Below are positions 14,999 to 24,266 of a stretch of 24,320 bases of DNA, in pieces. The position numbers and the translations under genes were made by a program. Position 1 is the first letter of the stretch, and each line of letters starts with the position of its first letter. The notes beneath the pieces are model-generated. The model searched no databases and was not told the DNA's origin. It worked only from the letters and a program-made list of their open reading frames with translations. Source of the stretch: an uncultured Bacteroidales bacterium (GTDB taxonomy: Bacteria > Bacteroidota > Bacteroidia > Bacteroidales > UBA932); assembly GCA_937901105.1 (NCBI GenBank), contig CALCHD010000247.1:1-24320 (forward strand). Direction: 5' to 3'.

Positions 14999-16834
14999 AT
15001 GGAGAAGAAGGATGTACTCATACTGGGCGTACTGGCAGTGGGCCTGATACTCATAATACAGCTTTTCAACCTGCAGATCCTAAAGGACGAGTATAAGGTT
15101 ACCGCAGAAAACAACGCATACAAATATGTCACCCGCTATCCTGTAAGGGGGCTTATTCTCGACAGAAACAGCAATATTCTGGTAGGAAACAAGAACACCT
15201 ACGACATCATGGTCACCCCCATTGAAGTAAAGGAGTTCGATACCCTGGATTTCTGCTCAATATTCGGACTCGACACCCTGGAGGTAAGGGCAAGGTTCAA
15301 GGAGTACCGCAAATTCCGCAGAAGGATAGGCTACCAGTCACTCACATTCCTCAAGCAGGTATCCAATGTACAATACAGCATATTTATAGAGAAGGCATAC
15401 AAGTTCCCTGGGTTCAGCGCCGTCTCAAGAACCTCACGCAACTACCCTTTTGCTGCCGGAGCCAACCTTTTTGGCTACGTGACAGAGGTGGACCAGAAAT
15501 TCCTCAACAACAACCCCGACTACCGTAGCGGAGACTACGTAGGGGCCAGCGGCCTTGAGAAATCATACGAGCAGCTGCTTAAAGGGGAGAAAGGATACAG
15601 CATCCTCTTGAGGGATGTACACAACAGGATACAGTCGAGCTTTGAGAACGGAGCCTACGACAAGGCTGCCGTTCCGGGACAGGACATTGTCTCCACTATA
15701 GACGGACATCTCCAGCAATACGGGGAGCAGCTGATGCAGCGCAAGGTTGGAAGCCTTGTTGCAATAGAACCCTCTACAGGAGAGATTCTCGCACTCATAT
15801 CAAGTCCGGGAATAAACATAGAGCAGCTTGCATCCATAAGCAAGCATTACAAGGAGATAGCCGCCGACCCATACAAGCCCATGTTCAACAGGGCTGTGAT
15901 GTCTGCATATCCTCCCGGCTCTGTATTCAAGCTGGTAAACGGCCTTATCGGACTGCAGGAAGGGGTGATCACTCCAGACACCAGATACAACTGCAGCATG
16001 GGATACCATTATGGCAACCGCAAGCTGGGCTGCCATGCCCACCCGTCCCCTACAGACCTCACACACTCTATAATGATGTCGTGCAACGCATATTACTGCT
16101 ACACCTTCAAGGCCATTCTGGAAAACAGCAAATATGATAACATAGGCCAGGCCTTCAACAGATGGAGGGAGATGGTGATGAGCTTTGGGTTCGGACGGAA
16201 ACTTGGAAGCGACTTCCCGGCGGAGCTTGGAGGAACATTGCCTACAACATCAATATATGACAAGATACACGGCAAGAACAGATGGAAGGCCAACTCTGTA
16301 ATCTCCCTTTCCATTGGACAGGGCGAGATAGGGGCCACTCCGCTGCATCTGGCCAACCTGGCCGCAACTCTTGCCAACAGAGGATACTACTACATTCCGC
16401 ACCTTGTAAAGGATTCTCCAGGGCATACAATAGATGGGCGCTTTAAGGAGCGCAACTACACCATGGTAGACACTGCCCATTTCCATAAAGTGATTGAAGG
16501 GATGTACCAGGCAGTGAACGCAGCTCCAGGAGCTGGAGGAACAGCAAGGCTGGCCCACGCCCCTGGGCTTGAGATATGTGGAAAGACCGGCACAGCACAG
16601 AACCCGCACGGCAAGGACAATGCTGTTTTCATCTGCTTTGCCCCAAGGGAAAACCCAAAGATTGCAATTGCAGCATATATAGAGAATGCAGGATTTGGAG
16701 GTACATGGGCAGCCCCTATCGCATCTTTGATGGTGGAAAAATACCTTACCGGAGAGGTGCAGAGGAAAGATCTTGAAAAAAGGATGATGGATGCAAACCT
16801 CATGCAGTTTGTACCTGTGAAAAAGAAAAGATAA
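14999..16834 (+). CDS. mrdA: Penicillin-binding protein 2 (elongation transpeptidase)
   Basis: This class B PBP cross-links new lateral wall together with the RodA glycosyltransferase. In 611 residues, an N-terminal anchor (about 6-27) is followed by the pedestal/dimerisation domain (RGLILDRNSNILVGN, about 50-64). The transpeptidase carries SxxK as SVFK (Ser308, Lys311), SxN as SCN (361-363) and KTG (529-531, in CGKTGTAQNPHGKD). The start ATG is 1 bp after mreD, and rodA follows after 2 bp, so the three are co-transcribed and probably translationally coupled. Confidence 0.96.
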   Translation: MEKKDVLILGVLAVGLILIIQLFNLQILKDEYKVTAENNAYKYVTRYPVRGLILDRNSNILVGNKNTYDIMVTPIEVKEFDTLDFCSIFGLDTLEVRARFKEYRKFRRRIGYQSLTFLKQVSNVQYSIFIEKAYKFPGFSAVSRTSRNYPFAAGANLFGYVTEVDQKFLNNNPDYRSGDYVGASGLEKSYEQLLKGEKGYSILLRDVHNRIQSSFENGAYDKAAVPGQDIVSTIDGHLQQYGEQLMQRKVGSLVAIEPSTGEILALISSPGINIEQLASISKHYKEIAADPYKPMFNRAVMSAYPPGSVFKLVNGLIGLQEGVITPDTRYNCSMGYHYGNRKLGCHAHPSPTDLTHSIMMSCNAYYCYTFKAILENSKYDNIGQAFNRWREMVMSFGFGRKLGSDFPAELGGTLPTTSIYDKIHGKNRWKANSVISLSIGQGEIGATPLHLANLAATLANRGYYYIPHLVKDSPGHTIDGRFKERNYTMVDTAHFHKVIEGMYQAVNAAPGAGGTARLAHAPGLEICGKTGTAQNPHGKDNAVFICFAPRENPKIAIAAYIENAGFGGTWAAPIASLMVEKYLTGEVQRKDLEKRMMDANLMQFVPVKKKR

Positions 16835-16836
16835 AG

Positions 16837-18261
16837 ATGGGAGACTATAAGTTTGGCAAAATAGACATTCCGCTGGTGCTTTGTTATCTGCTCCTTGTAT
16901 TTATAGGGTGGATAAACATCTTTGCCTCGGTATATTCAGAGGAGCACAGCTCTATCTTTGACATGAGCCAAAGATACGGCATGCAGTTCATCTGGATAAT
17001 TACCGCGCTTGTGCTGGCTGTATCCATACTCTTCCTCCTCAATCCCAAAATCTACAGTGTACTCTCTCCGCCAATATACCTGTTTGTATGCTTCCTGCTG
17101 GTTGCTGTAATATTCCTGGGCAAGGAGGTCAACGGCTCCAATTCCTGGTTCAGGCTGGGTCCTGTAAGCTTTCAGCCGGCAGAGGTCTCCAAGATAAGTA
17201 CATCGCTGTTCCTGGCCTACCTGATGAGCAAGTACAATTTCAAGCTGGGCAAGATGAGGGATGCCTTATCTGTAGCCCTGGCCATACTTGTACCTATGGC
17301 AATAATTGTAATGGAAAAAGAGACAGGATCTGCCCTTGTATATTGCGGGTTCGTATTCCTCCTTTATAGAGAGGGGTTGAGCGGATGGTTCCTCATTTTC
17401 GGACTGATGTCCATATTGCTGTTTGTAGTTACGCTTGCAGTCTCTCCGCTTGCTGCATTCATCATAGTGTTTGCTGCTGGAATGATAATAAACGGAATAT
17501 ATGCCAGAAAGCTGTGGACCCATCTGGCCATTGCAGTTCCAGTATGTACGGCTATGGCATTGCTGCCTTATCTGGCCAACCGTTTCCTTCCGGATTTCAA
17601 CGTTATAAAAGTGGAGTACATAGCCCTTGCAATAATGGGTAGCACAACACTGCTTACCCTAACGAAATTCAGGGGAAGGAGGACAAGGCATCTGAAATAC
17701 CTGGTTATGGGACTGGCATGTTCTGTTATCCTTGTATTCTCCGTTGAATTCATCTTCAACAGCATCCTTCAGCCTCACCAGAGATCAAGGATTGAGAACC
17801 TGCTTGGAATCAAGGAGGACCTTATGGGGGCCGGATACAATGTGCACCAGTCAAAGATTGCCATAGGCTCCGGAGGATTCACAGGCAAGGGGTTCCTGAA
17901 CGGTACACAGACAAAATTCGACTTTGTCCCGGAGCAAAGTACAGACTTCATCTTCTGTACTGTTGGAGAGGAGTGGGGATTTTTAGGTTCTGTGGCCGTG
18001 GTGGCAATATATATGTTCCTCATCACCCGCCTCATTATATTGAGTGAACGCCAGAAAGACCGCTTCACCCGCATCTACGGATACTGCGTGGCATGCTGCT
18101 TTTTCATGCACTTCTTCATAAACATAGGAATGACAATGGGACTGGTGCCGGTAATCGGCATCCCGCTTCCGCTGTTGAGCTACGGCGGGTCATCATTGTG
18201 GAGCTTTACAGTCCTCCTCTTCATATTCATAAGGCTGGATATGGAAAGGTGGAGACATTAA
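16837..18261 (+). CDS. rodA: Peptidoglycan polymerase RodA (SEDS family)
   Basis: RodA is the SEDS-family glycosyltransferase that polymerises lipid II with PBP2. The 474-residue polytopic protein shows the SEDS signatures GSNSWFRLGPVSFQPAEVSK (about 97-116) and the C-terminal GIPLPLLSYGGSSL. About ten hydrophobic segments are visible. It is some 100 residues longer than the E. coli protein, with extra membrane and loop sequence in the middle (about 180-300); long RodA proteins are usual in Bacteroidota. It is last in the mreBCD-mrdA-rodA run. Confidence 0.95.
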   Translation: MGDYKFGKIDIPLVLCYLLLVFIGWINIFASVYSEEHSSIFDMSQRYGMQFIWIITALVLAVSILFLLNPKIYSVLSPPIYLFVCFLLVAVIFLGKEVNGSNSWFRLGPVSFQPAEVSKISTSLFLAYLMSKYNFKLGKMRDALSVALAILVPMAIIVMEKETGSALVYCGFVFLLYREGLSGWFLIFGLMSILLFVVTLAVSPLAAFIIVFAAGMIINGIYARKLWTHLAIAVPVCTAMALLPYLANRFLPDFNVIKVEYIALAIMGSTTLLTLTKFRGRRTRHLKYLVMGLACSVILVFSVEFIFNSILQPHQRSRIENLLGIKEDLMGAGYNVHQSKIAIGSGGFTGKGFLNGTQTKFDFVPEQSTDFIFCTVGEEWGFLGSVAVVAIYMFLITRLIILSERQKDRFTRIYGYCVACCFFMHFFINIGMTMGLVPVIGIPLPLLSYGGSSLWSFTVLLFIFIRLDMERWRH

Positions 18262-18292
18262 AAAAGGCAGAAGCCCTTGGGGCAACTGCCTT
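18258..18292 (-). terminator. Terminator for the acpP-fabF operon
   Basis: Reading the minus strand, AAGGCAG, TT, GCCC, a 3-nt loop, GGGC, TT and CTGCCTT form an 11-bp stem with a symmetric internal loop. It is followed by a T-run that reaches into the rodA stop. It may also help end rodA from the other side, but the plus strand lacks a T-run. Confidence 0.75.
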
Positions 18293-18313
18293 AAGCTATA
18301 AAGCATTACACTT

Positions 18314-19567
18314 TTATCTTACCTTTCCCAAAATCAGACAGGAGTTGTGGCCGCCAAAACCAAAGGTATTGTTCATTGCCACATTAACCTCTCTGTGCTG
18401 CGCTTTGTTCAATGTGAGGTTCAGTTTATAATCTATCTCCGGATCCTCCTCCTTGAAGTTGATTGTAGGAGGGATGATGCTGTTGCAGATAGCATCAATG
18501 CAGGCCATTGTCTCAATTGCGCCCGCTCCGCCCAATAGATGTCCAGTCATGGATTTTGTAGAGCTGATGTTAAGCTTGTATGCGTGCTCGCCGAACACTT
18601 CCTTAACAGCCTTAAGCTCTGCTCTGTCTCCCAGAGGAGTAGATGTTCCATGAACGTTTATATAGTCCACATCCTCCGGTTTAAGGCCAGCCTCGGCAAG
18701 AGCAAGCATCATTGCCTCCTTGGCCCCCTCTCCCTCCGGATGAGGAGCTGTAATATGGTGGGCATCAGCCGACATGCCTGTTCCCAAAACTTCTGCATAG
18801 ATCTTTGCACCACGTGCAACTGCATGCTCATACTCCTCAAAAATAAGGATGCCGCAACCCTCTCCAATAACAAAGCCGTCTCTGGTATTGTCGAAAGGTC
18901 TGCTGGCGGTAGCAAATTCCTCATTGTTTGTAGAAAGAGCCTGTGCAGAGTTGAATCCGCCGACACTTGCAATTGTCACGCCGGCCTCTGAACCGCCTGT
19001 AACAATCATGTCAGCCTTGTTCAATCTGATCATATCAAAGGCATTGGACATTGCATGTGCAGATGAAGCGCACGCTGAAACTGTGGAATAGTTAGGCCCC
19101 ATAAAGCCATACTTGATGGAAATAAGGCCTGCAACGATGTCAGGAATCATCTTGGGAATAAGAAAAGGGTTAAAGCGAGGCACTTTACCGCCCTCGCTGT
19201 AACCCATAACTTCATCAGTAAGTGTTTCTATTCCACCTATTCCTGAACCGACTATTACTCCGACTCTCTTAAGATTGACTGCGTTAAGATCAATTTTGCT
19301 GTCTGCTACAGCCTGATCGGCTGCAACCTGTGCAAACTGCGCAAAGCGGTCCATTTTGCGGGCCTCTTTACGGTCAATTCCATAATCTGCCGGATTGAAA
19401 TTTTTTACCTCACAAGCGAATCTGGTCTTAAAAAGTGATGCATCAAACCTGGTGATGGGGCCTGCGCCGCTAACTCCATTGTTCAGATTATTGAAATACT
19501 CCTCAACACTGTTACCTAGCGGATTGACAGTACCCAATCCGGTAATGACAACTCTTCTCAACTCCAT
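18314..19567 (-). CDS. fabF: Beta-ketoacyl-ACP synthase II
   Basis: FabF condenses malonyl-ACP with growing acyl-ACP in type II fatty-acid synthesis. The 417-residue thiolase-fold protein carries the Cys-His-His triad: Cys166 in TVSACASSAHA, His306 in NVHGTSTPLGD and His343 in KSMTGHLLGGAGA. It ends with the conserved NNTFGFGGHNSCLIL. The length is that of FabF. It follows acpP by 18 bp in the same direction, the common acpP-fabF pairing. Confidence 0.96.
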   Translation of the reverse strand: MELRRVVITGLGTVNPLGNSVEEYFNNLNNGVSGAGPITRFDASLFKTRFACEVKNFNPADYGIDRKEARKMDRFAQFAQVAADQAVADSKIDLNAVNLKRVGVIVGSGIGGIETLTDEVMGYSEGGKVPRFNPFLIPKMIPDIVAGLISIKYGFMGPNYSTVSACASSAHAMSNAFDMIRLNKADMIVTGGSEAGVTIASVGGFNSAQALSTNNEEFATASRPFDNTRDGFVIGEGCGILIFEEYEHAVARGAKIYAEVLGTGMSADAHHITAPHPEGEGAKEAMMLALAEAGLKPEDVDYINVHGTSTPLGDRAELKAVKEVFGEHAYKLNISSTKSMTGHLLGGAGAIETMACIDAICNSIIPPTINFKEEDPEIDYKLNLTLNKAQHREVNVAMNNTFGFGGHNSCLILGKVR

Positions 19568-19585
19568 GAATTCTCTTTAGATAAA

Positions 19586-19822
19586 TTATTTCTGGTTAGC
19601 CTCAATATATGAGATTGCATCGCCTACAGTTGCAATTTTCTCTGCAGCTGCATCTGGAATCTCAATACCGAATGCGTTCTCAAACTCCATGATAAGCTCT
19701 ACAGTGTCAAGTGAATCAGCTCCCAAATCTTTAGTAAAGCTAGCCTCTGGTGTAACCTCAGCTGCATCAACGCCCAATTTATCAACGATGATTTCCTTAA
19801 CTTTAGAAGTAATATCTGCCAT
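19586..19822 (-). CDS. acpP: Acyl carrier protein
   Basis: This small acidic protein (78 residues) carries the growing acyl chain on 4'-phosphopantetheine attached to Ser37 in LGADSLDTVELIMEFE. Length, acidity and four-helix layout are typical. It is first in the operon with fabF, behind a -7 box at 19888-19895. Confidence 0.97.
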   Translation of the reverse strand: MADITSKVKEIIVDKLGVDAAEVTPEASFTKDLGADSLDTVELIMEFENAFGIEIPDAAAEKIATVGDAISYIEANQK

Positions 19823-19887
19823 GATTTTAAATAATTAGTTAATAAAATAAGTTTATAATTTTAGTTATTTTAACCTACTACAAAGTA

Positions 19888-19895
19888 CAAAGGTA
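19888..19895 (-). promoter_or_regulatory. -7 box for acpP-fabF
   Basis: On the minus strand TACCTTTG matches the -7 consensus fully. The AT-rich leader to the acpP ATG is about 60 nt. No TTTG lies at the expected -33 position; an overlapping TTTG-containing box just downstream is an alternative. Confidence 0.5.
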
Positions 19896-19916
19896 ATAAA
19901 AAAATTAAATTTTGGT

Positions 19917-19924
19917 TATTTTTG
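19917..19924 (+). promoter_or_regulatory. -7 box for purN
   Basis: TATTTTTG matches TAnnTTTG 21 nt before the purN ATG. It lies back to back with the acpP box, so the two operons share a roughly 120-bp divergent control region. A longer purN frame starting at TTG 19922 is ruled out because it would begin inside this box. Confidence 0.45.
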
Positions 19925-19945
19925 TGGCAACAAACAGGTAATACA

Positions 19946-20518
19946 ATGAACAATATTGCAATATTCGCTTCTGGGAACGGCTCCAATGCAGAAAACATAA
20001 TCCATCATTTTAACGGAGGCAATGTTGCTGAAGTAAAGCTCGTTGTATGCAACAAAGAAACTGCGGCGGTTGTTCAGAAGGCCAGGGACCTTGATGTTCC
20101 TGCAGTGGTCCTCACCCGCGAGGAGCTTACAGCTGCACACCCGGAAGGGCTGTTTGGCATATTGGAAAGATACGGCATAGAGACAATCATTCTTGCAGGA
20201 TATCTGCTGAAGATGCCGGAGTCCGTAACAGAAAGATATTCCGGGAAGATCATCAACATCCACCCTGCCCTGCTGCCCAAGTTTGGCGGAAAGGGGATGT
20301 ACGGAATGAATGTGCACAAGGCAGTGATTGAAGCGGGAGAAAAAGAGTCGGGCATCACAATCCATCTTGCCGATGCCGTATACGACAGTGGCAAGATCCT
20401 CTTCCAGGCCACCTGCCAGGTACTCCCGACAGATACTCCCGAGTCTCTTGCCACCAAAGTCCATGCCCTTGAGAAAGAGCATTTCCCTGCCGTTATTGAA
20501 AACTTTATCTTAGGTTAG
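19946..20518 (+). CDS. purN: Phosphoribosylglycinamide formyltransferase
   Basis: PurN transfers a formyl group from 10-formyltetrahydrofolate to GAR in purine synthesis. The 190-residue product has the phosphate loop FASGNGSNAENI, INIHPALLPKFGG (catalytic Asn105 and His106), and the Asp of YDSGKIL near 147. Length is typical. It is convergent with the YitT gene, whose stop it overlaps by 3-4 bp. Confidence 0.95.
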   Translation: MNNIAIFASGNGSNAENIIHHFNGGNVAEVKLVVCNKETAAVVQKARDLDVPAVVLTREELTAAHPEGLFGILERYGIETIILAGYLLKMPESVTERYSGKIINIHPALLPKFGGKGMYGMNVHKAVIEAGEKESGITIHLADAVYDSGKILFQATCQVLPTDTPESLATKVHALEKEHFPAVIENFILG

Positions 20519-21402
20519 GCTGCAATCTTCTTGGCCTTCTTTTTGGCCTTGAACTCCTCAAATCCCTCGCCATATACACCCATCACTGTAGAAACTGTAA
20601 GGAATGCCTTGTTGTCCATCTCCTTAACAGCCGATATAACCTCATACATCTTGTCCTTGCGGGTTACAACCATTATGATCATGCTCTGGGATTTCTTGTA
20701 CCAGCCAAGGGAGTTGATTGCAGTCACGCCCTTGTCCATCTCAAAACAGAGCCTGTCTGCTATCTCCTCATACTTGCTGCTTATGACAAGCATCTGCACA
20801 GACTGCTTGCTTCCGGTAAGCAACTGGTCTACCGTGTATGAGAATGCCACTGTAACCACATATCCGTAGACGATGTCCTGAAGTGACTTGTCGGGAAGAA
20901 GGAGAACTGAAGAGATTATAAGGAAATCTGAAACCATAAACACCCTGCCTGGAGAAACTTCCCTGTACTTGTTTATTACAAGGGCAATGATGTCTATACC
21001 TCCTGTGCTTCCTCCTTGTGTGAACACCAGTGCTATACCACTCGCACTCATGGCTCCACCAACTATTGAGTTGATGAGATTGTCATCTATATTGGAAACC
21101 CAAGGGATGAGAGGGAAGAACTCAAAATAGAGAGTACTAACCAGAATACAGTAAATTGTCTTGAATCCGAATCCCTTGCCCATTATTATTGTGCCGGCAA
21201 TAAGAAGTGCAGCATTCAGGATAAGATATGTGTAGGAGATATGCCATCCGAAGGCAAAATTGAGGATTGTAGACAAACCTGTTACACCTCCGGCTGTGAT
21301 TCCGTTTGGAATAAGGAAGGCAGTCCAGGAAAAGACATACAGTGCAAGGGCCACCGCCATTACACTGTACTCTTTTATTGTCTTGAACATTTTATGGTTC
21401 AT
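20515..21402 (-). CDS. YitT family membrane protein (DUF161/DUF2179)
   Basis: This 295-residue protein has five or six N-terminal membrane segments (about 13-30, 45-65, 75-95, 110-130, 150-200). They include the family's Gly/Ser-rich motifs GITAGGVTGLSTIL and FTQGGSTGGIDIIALVINK. A cytosolic C-terminal DUF2179 domain follows (about 215-285, VVTRKDKMYEVISAVKEMD, FLTVSTVMGVYGEGF) and a short Lys/Ala tail. The family is widespread and its transported substrate, if any, is not established. It starts 3 bp after the dsbD stop, so the two are co-transcribed. Confidence 0.92.
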   Translation of the reverse strand: MNHKMFKTIKEYSVMAVALALYVFSWTAFLIPNGITAGGVTGLSTILNFAFGWHISYTYLILNAALLIAGTIIMGKGFGFKTIYCILVSTLYFEFFPLIPWVSNIDDNLINSIVGGAMSASGIALVFTQGGSTGGIDIIALVINKYREVSPGRVFMVSDFLIISSVLLLPDKSLQDIVYGYVVTVAFSYTVDQLLTGSKQSVQMLVISSKYEEIADRLCFEMDKGVTAINSLGWYKKSQSMIIMVVTRKDKMYEVISAVKEMDNKAFLTVSTVMGVYGEGFEEFKAKKKAKKIAA

Positions 21403-21405
21403 ATG

Positions 21406-23385
21406 TTACTTTTTGAAGGTTTCAACTGCGTTGTTGAGGAATTTTACAAACTCATCCTTGTCAAGGTCATAGCCTCTAGGCTCCACAATCTGGTTGCCCT
21501 GCGCATCTGTAATTATATAGTATGGCATTGCATTTACCTTATATTTCTCCATAATGAAGTTTGTGTTGATCTTGCCAAGGCTCTTTAGAACCTTGCCGTT
21601 TGGAAGGGTTACCCAGTCAGACTCTGCCACCTCTGTTTTTACATCACCATAAAGTGACACAAACACAAACTCATTGTTGAGGATATTCTTGATCTGCGGA
21701 TCAGAGAATACTCTGCTCTCCATCTCCCTGCAGTTTACGCAAGCTGCTCCAGTAAAGTCTATGAATACAGGCTTGCCTGCACCCTTCGAATACTCAAGGG
21801 CCTCCTGAAGGTCAAAGAAGCCAGGAATGCCGTCAATGTGCTTCAACCCCATATCTGTGAATTTCTTTGCCGGATAAGGATTGTTGTGGTGGTCTTCCGC
21901 AACAGGGCCTTGCTGGACAATTGTATTCTGCTTTGCAAGATTGAAATCTATGCTCTCTATTGGAGGAAGATATCCGCTCAACGCCTTTAGAGGAGCGCCC
22001 CACATACCTGGGATCATATATACTACAAATGAGAACACGGCAATTGCAAGGAACAGCCTCTTAACAGAGATATGATCCTCCGGTGTATCGTGTGCGAAAC
22101 GCAACTTGCCCAACAAGTATAGGCCCAACAGTGAGAACACTACAATCCAGATTGCAAGGTAAACCTCACGGTCTAGAAGGTTCCACTGGTAAACCTGGTC
22201 TGCAACGCTCAAGAATTTCAATCCCAATGCCACCTCAATGAAGCCCAATACAACTTTTACGGAGTTCAGCCAGCCGCCGCTCTTTGGAAGATCCTTAAGC
22301 AATGACGGTGCAAATGCAAACACTGTAAATGGAAGTGCAAATGCGGCAGAGAATGCAAACATTGTGATGATAGGCTCCCAAATCTCACCCTGGGTACTCT
22401 TGATAAGCACTGAACTTACAATAGGGCCGGTACATGAGAATGAAACCAGCACCAATGTAAGTGCCATAAAGAACACACCTATAAGGCCGCCCTTGTCACT
22501 CTTTGCATCAGTCTTGTTTACCATCCAGCTTGGCATTGTAATCTCAAATGCGCCAAAGAAGCTGGCAGCAAATACCATAAAGATGATAAAGAAGATAACG
22601 TTTGGAATCCAGTGTGTAGCCAGCCAGTTGAAGATATCTGCTGTAACAGCATCACCACCCAAAATGTAGGTAAGAAGGATGATTACAGCAATTGGAACTG
22701 TATAAAGGGCTACAATGAAGAAACCGTACAAGGATGCGTAAAGCTTTCCTTTACCGTCCTTGCTCTTGATGAAGAAAGATACGGTCATAGGAACCATCGG
22801 GAATACGCAAGGGGTAAGCAGCGCTACAAATCCCCAAGCAATTGCCTCTAGGATAACAGCCCAGATTGACTTGCCACCCTCCTTTTTCACAGGGGCAGCT
22901 TTATCACTGGCTGCAGCCACAACAGCGCCAGAAGCGGCTGGAAGCTTCACTGTTACCACCTCGTCAGTTGGAGGAAGGCAGCTGCCGGTGCTGCAAGTCT
23001 GCCACTCAATTGTAATCTTTGCAACTGGAGCCTCTCCGGTAACCTCAACTTTCTGCGCCACTTGCACGCCAGAATCACAGGTTCCAATCTCCATGCCAAA
23101 GCTCTCGTCATAAGCCTTGTGCACCTCACTCTTTATGTAAGGGGCATCAACAGCCTTCACCCCCTCCCCGTTTACAACAACTGCAGTTGCAATAGGGCCG
23201 TCAGTATAAGGGCCGAGGTCATAAATGTGCCAATCTCCGGAAATCTCGCCGGTAAGGACTATCTCATACAAATTCTCCGAAATCTTGTTTGCCTTTCCGC
23301 TCCAAGAAACAGGATTCTCCATCTGGGCAAACGCCACACAACCCACTAGCAGGGCCACTGTAGAAAGAAAAAGTTTTTTCAACAT
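21406..23385 (-). CDS. dsbD: Thiol:disulfide interchange protein DsbD
   Basis: DsbD moves electrons from cytosolic thioredoxin across the membrane to periplasmic reductases. The 659-residue product shows a signal peptide (MLKKLFLSTVALLVGCVAFAQ region) and an N-terminal periplasmic domain (about 25-150) with Cys residues in TCSTGSCLPP. A CcdA-like core of about eight membrane segments (about 175-475) opens with ALLTPCVFPMVPM, and the partner Cys is in SFSCTGPIV. A C-terminal thioredoxin domain carries CVNC (Cys549, Cys552). All three modules of classical DsbD are present. A -7 box lies at 23422-23429, and the YitT gene follows. Confidence 0.94.
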   Translation of the reverse strand: MLKKLFLSTVALLVGCVAFAQMENPVSWSGKANKISENLYEIVLTGEISGDWHIYDLGPYTDGPIATAVVVNGEGVKAVDAPYIKSEVHKAYDESFGMEIGTCDSGVQVAQKVEVTGEAPVAKITIEWQTCSTGSCLPPTDEVVTVKLPAASGAVVAAASDKAAPVKKEGGKSIWAVILEAIAWGFVALLTPCVFPMVPMTVSFFIKSKDGKGKLYASLYGFFIVALYTVPIAVIILLTYILGGDAVTADIFNWLATHWIPNVIFFIIFMVFAASFFGAFEITMPSWMVNKTDAKSDKGGLIGVFFMALTLVLVSFSCTGPIVSSVLIKSTQGEIWEPIITMFAFSAAFALPFTVFAFAPSLLKDLPKSGGWLNSVKVVLGFIEVALGLKFLSVADQVYQWNLLDREVYLAIWIVVFSLLGLYLLGKLRFAHDTPEDHISVKRLFLAIAVFSFVVYMIPGMWGAPLKALSGYLPPIESIDFNLAKQNTIVQQGPVAEDHHNNPYPAKKFTDMGLKHIDGIPGFFDLQEALEYSKGAGKPVFIDFTGAACVNCREMESRVFSDPQIKNILNNEFVFVSLYGDVKTEVAESDWVTLPNGKVLKSLGKINTNFIMEKYKVNAMPYYIITDAQGNQIVEPRGYDLDKDEFVKFLNNAVETFKK

Positions 23386-23421
23386 CTATAATCTATTTTA
23401 ATATAATCAGTTAACAGTGCG

Positions 23422-23429
23422 CAAAAATA
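23422..23429 (-). promoter_or_regulatory. -7 box for dsbD-yitT
   Basis: On the minus strand TATTTTTG matches TAnnTTTG about 37 nt before the dsbD ATG. No clear -33 TTTG is seen. Confidence 0.4.
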
Positions 23430-23440
23430 ATAAAATCCCG

Positions 23441-24151
23441 TTATTTTCTTTTATATCTGCGAGGCAGCTTCTGCTTTGCCGCCTTATTTATGGCCTTAAC
23501 AACAGCCTCCTCCATTGGGATATAGGCATCCGGATACGGATGGCAATGGTCTTTTGAAAGCCCCTCCTTAAGGGCACCCTTCTCATCCGACATGAAAGAA
23601 TGGTAGTCTACATACTCAATGCCCTGCTCTGCGGCATATTTCCTTATCATCCCGTTGAGCTCAATCACCAGCGGAGCCGGCTTAAGGTCCTTCCTCCACA
23701 CAAAGTAATCTGCCGGAAGAACCGAACACAGCACAGGAACAATACCGTTTGCACGGGCAATGTCACACATTGAGATGATATTTCCCATAATGTTCTCCAG
23801 GGAGATATATCCGCTGTTGCGTGCAATATCATTTATTCCCGACAATATAACCACAACTTTAGGGTTCAGCGCCACAACATCATTGTGAAACCTTGCAAGC
23901 ATCTGGTAAGTTGTCTGTCCGCTGATTCCCCTGGCAGCATAGCTGTTCTTCTGGAAAAACTCGGGGTGGAACTTAAGCCAGTTCTCTGTAATTGAGTTTC
24001 CCATGAACACCGCCACAGGAGCAACGGTTACAGTATCATTTGCGGGAGCATAGCGGCCATATTGCGCCCAATCCTTATCCTTGCCATTTTTCTGTGCAAA
24101 AAGCGCAGTGGCAAATACCATGGCAACTGCCAAAAGGAAAAATCTTTTCAT
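23441..24151 (-). CDS. Secreted SGNH/GDSL hydrolase
   Basis: This 236-residue esterase-type protein is exported: from ATG 24151 it starts with a clean signal peptide (MKRFFLLAVAMVFATALFAQ). A longer frame from 24193 would place 14 residues before it and is rejected. The SGNH blocks are present: the Ser in FMGNSITENW, the Gly in RGISGQTT, the Asn in LSGINDIARN, and the Asp/His pair in KDHCHPYPDAY. Family members remove acetyl or acyl groups from carbohydrates or lipids; the substrate here is unknown. The basic tail (LPRRYKRK) is notable. It has its own -7 box and lies 55 bp upstream of dsbD. Confidence 0.92.
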   Translation of the reverse strand: MKRFFLLAVAMVFATALFAQKNGKDKDWAQYGRYAPANDTVTVAPVAVFMGNSITENWLKFHPEFFQKNSYAARGISGQTTYQMLARFHNDVVALNPKVVVILSGINDIARNSGYISLENIMGNIISMCDIARANGIVPVLCSVLPADYFVWRKDLKPAPLVIELNGMIRKYAAEQGIEYVDYHSFMSDEKGALKEGLSKDHCHPYPDAYIPMEEAVVKAINKAAKQKLPRRYKRK

Positions 24152-24190
24152 ATCTGTGAATAATTTAAAATTGCGAACCAAAATAAAGCG

Positions 24191-24198
24191 CAAAGTTA
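24191..24198 (-). promoter_or_regulatory. -7 box for the SGNH hydrolase gene
   Basis: On the minus strand TAACTTTG matches TAnnTTTG about 40 nt before the ATG at 24151. No clear -33 TTTG is found. Confidence 0.45.
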
Positions 24199-24233
24199 CA
24201 AAAAAGAGAGCAATGTTTTTGGATACGGAGATA

Positions 24234-24264
24234 AAAAGAAAAAGCCCCAGATTTCTCTGAGGCT
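24234..24264 (-). terminator. Terminator after tRNA-Gly
   Basis: On the minus strand AGCCTCAGA, a GAAA loop and TCTGGGGCT form a 9-bp stem (one G-T pair), followed by TTTTTCTTTTT. It starts 3 nt after the tRNA CCA. Confidence 0.85.
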
Positions 24265-24266
24265 TT

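Noticed and set aside
16837..18261. Long RodA (474 residues) as an unusual fusion
   Set aside because: Extra central membrane/loop sequence is common in Bacteroidota RodA proteins; no separate domain is visible.
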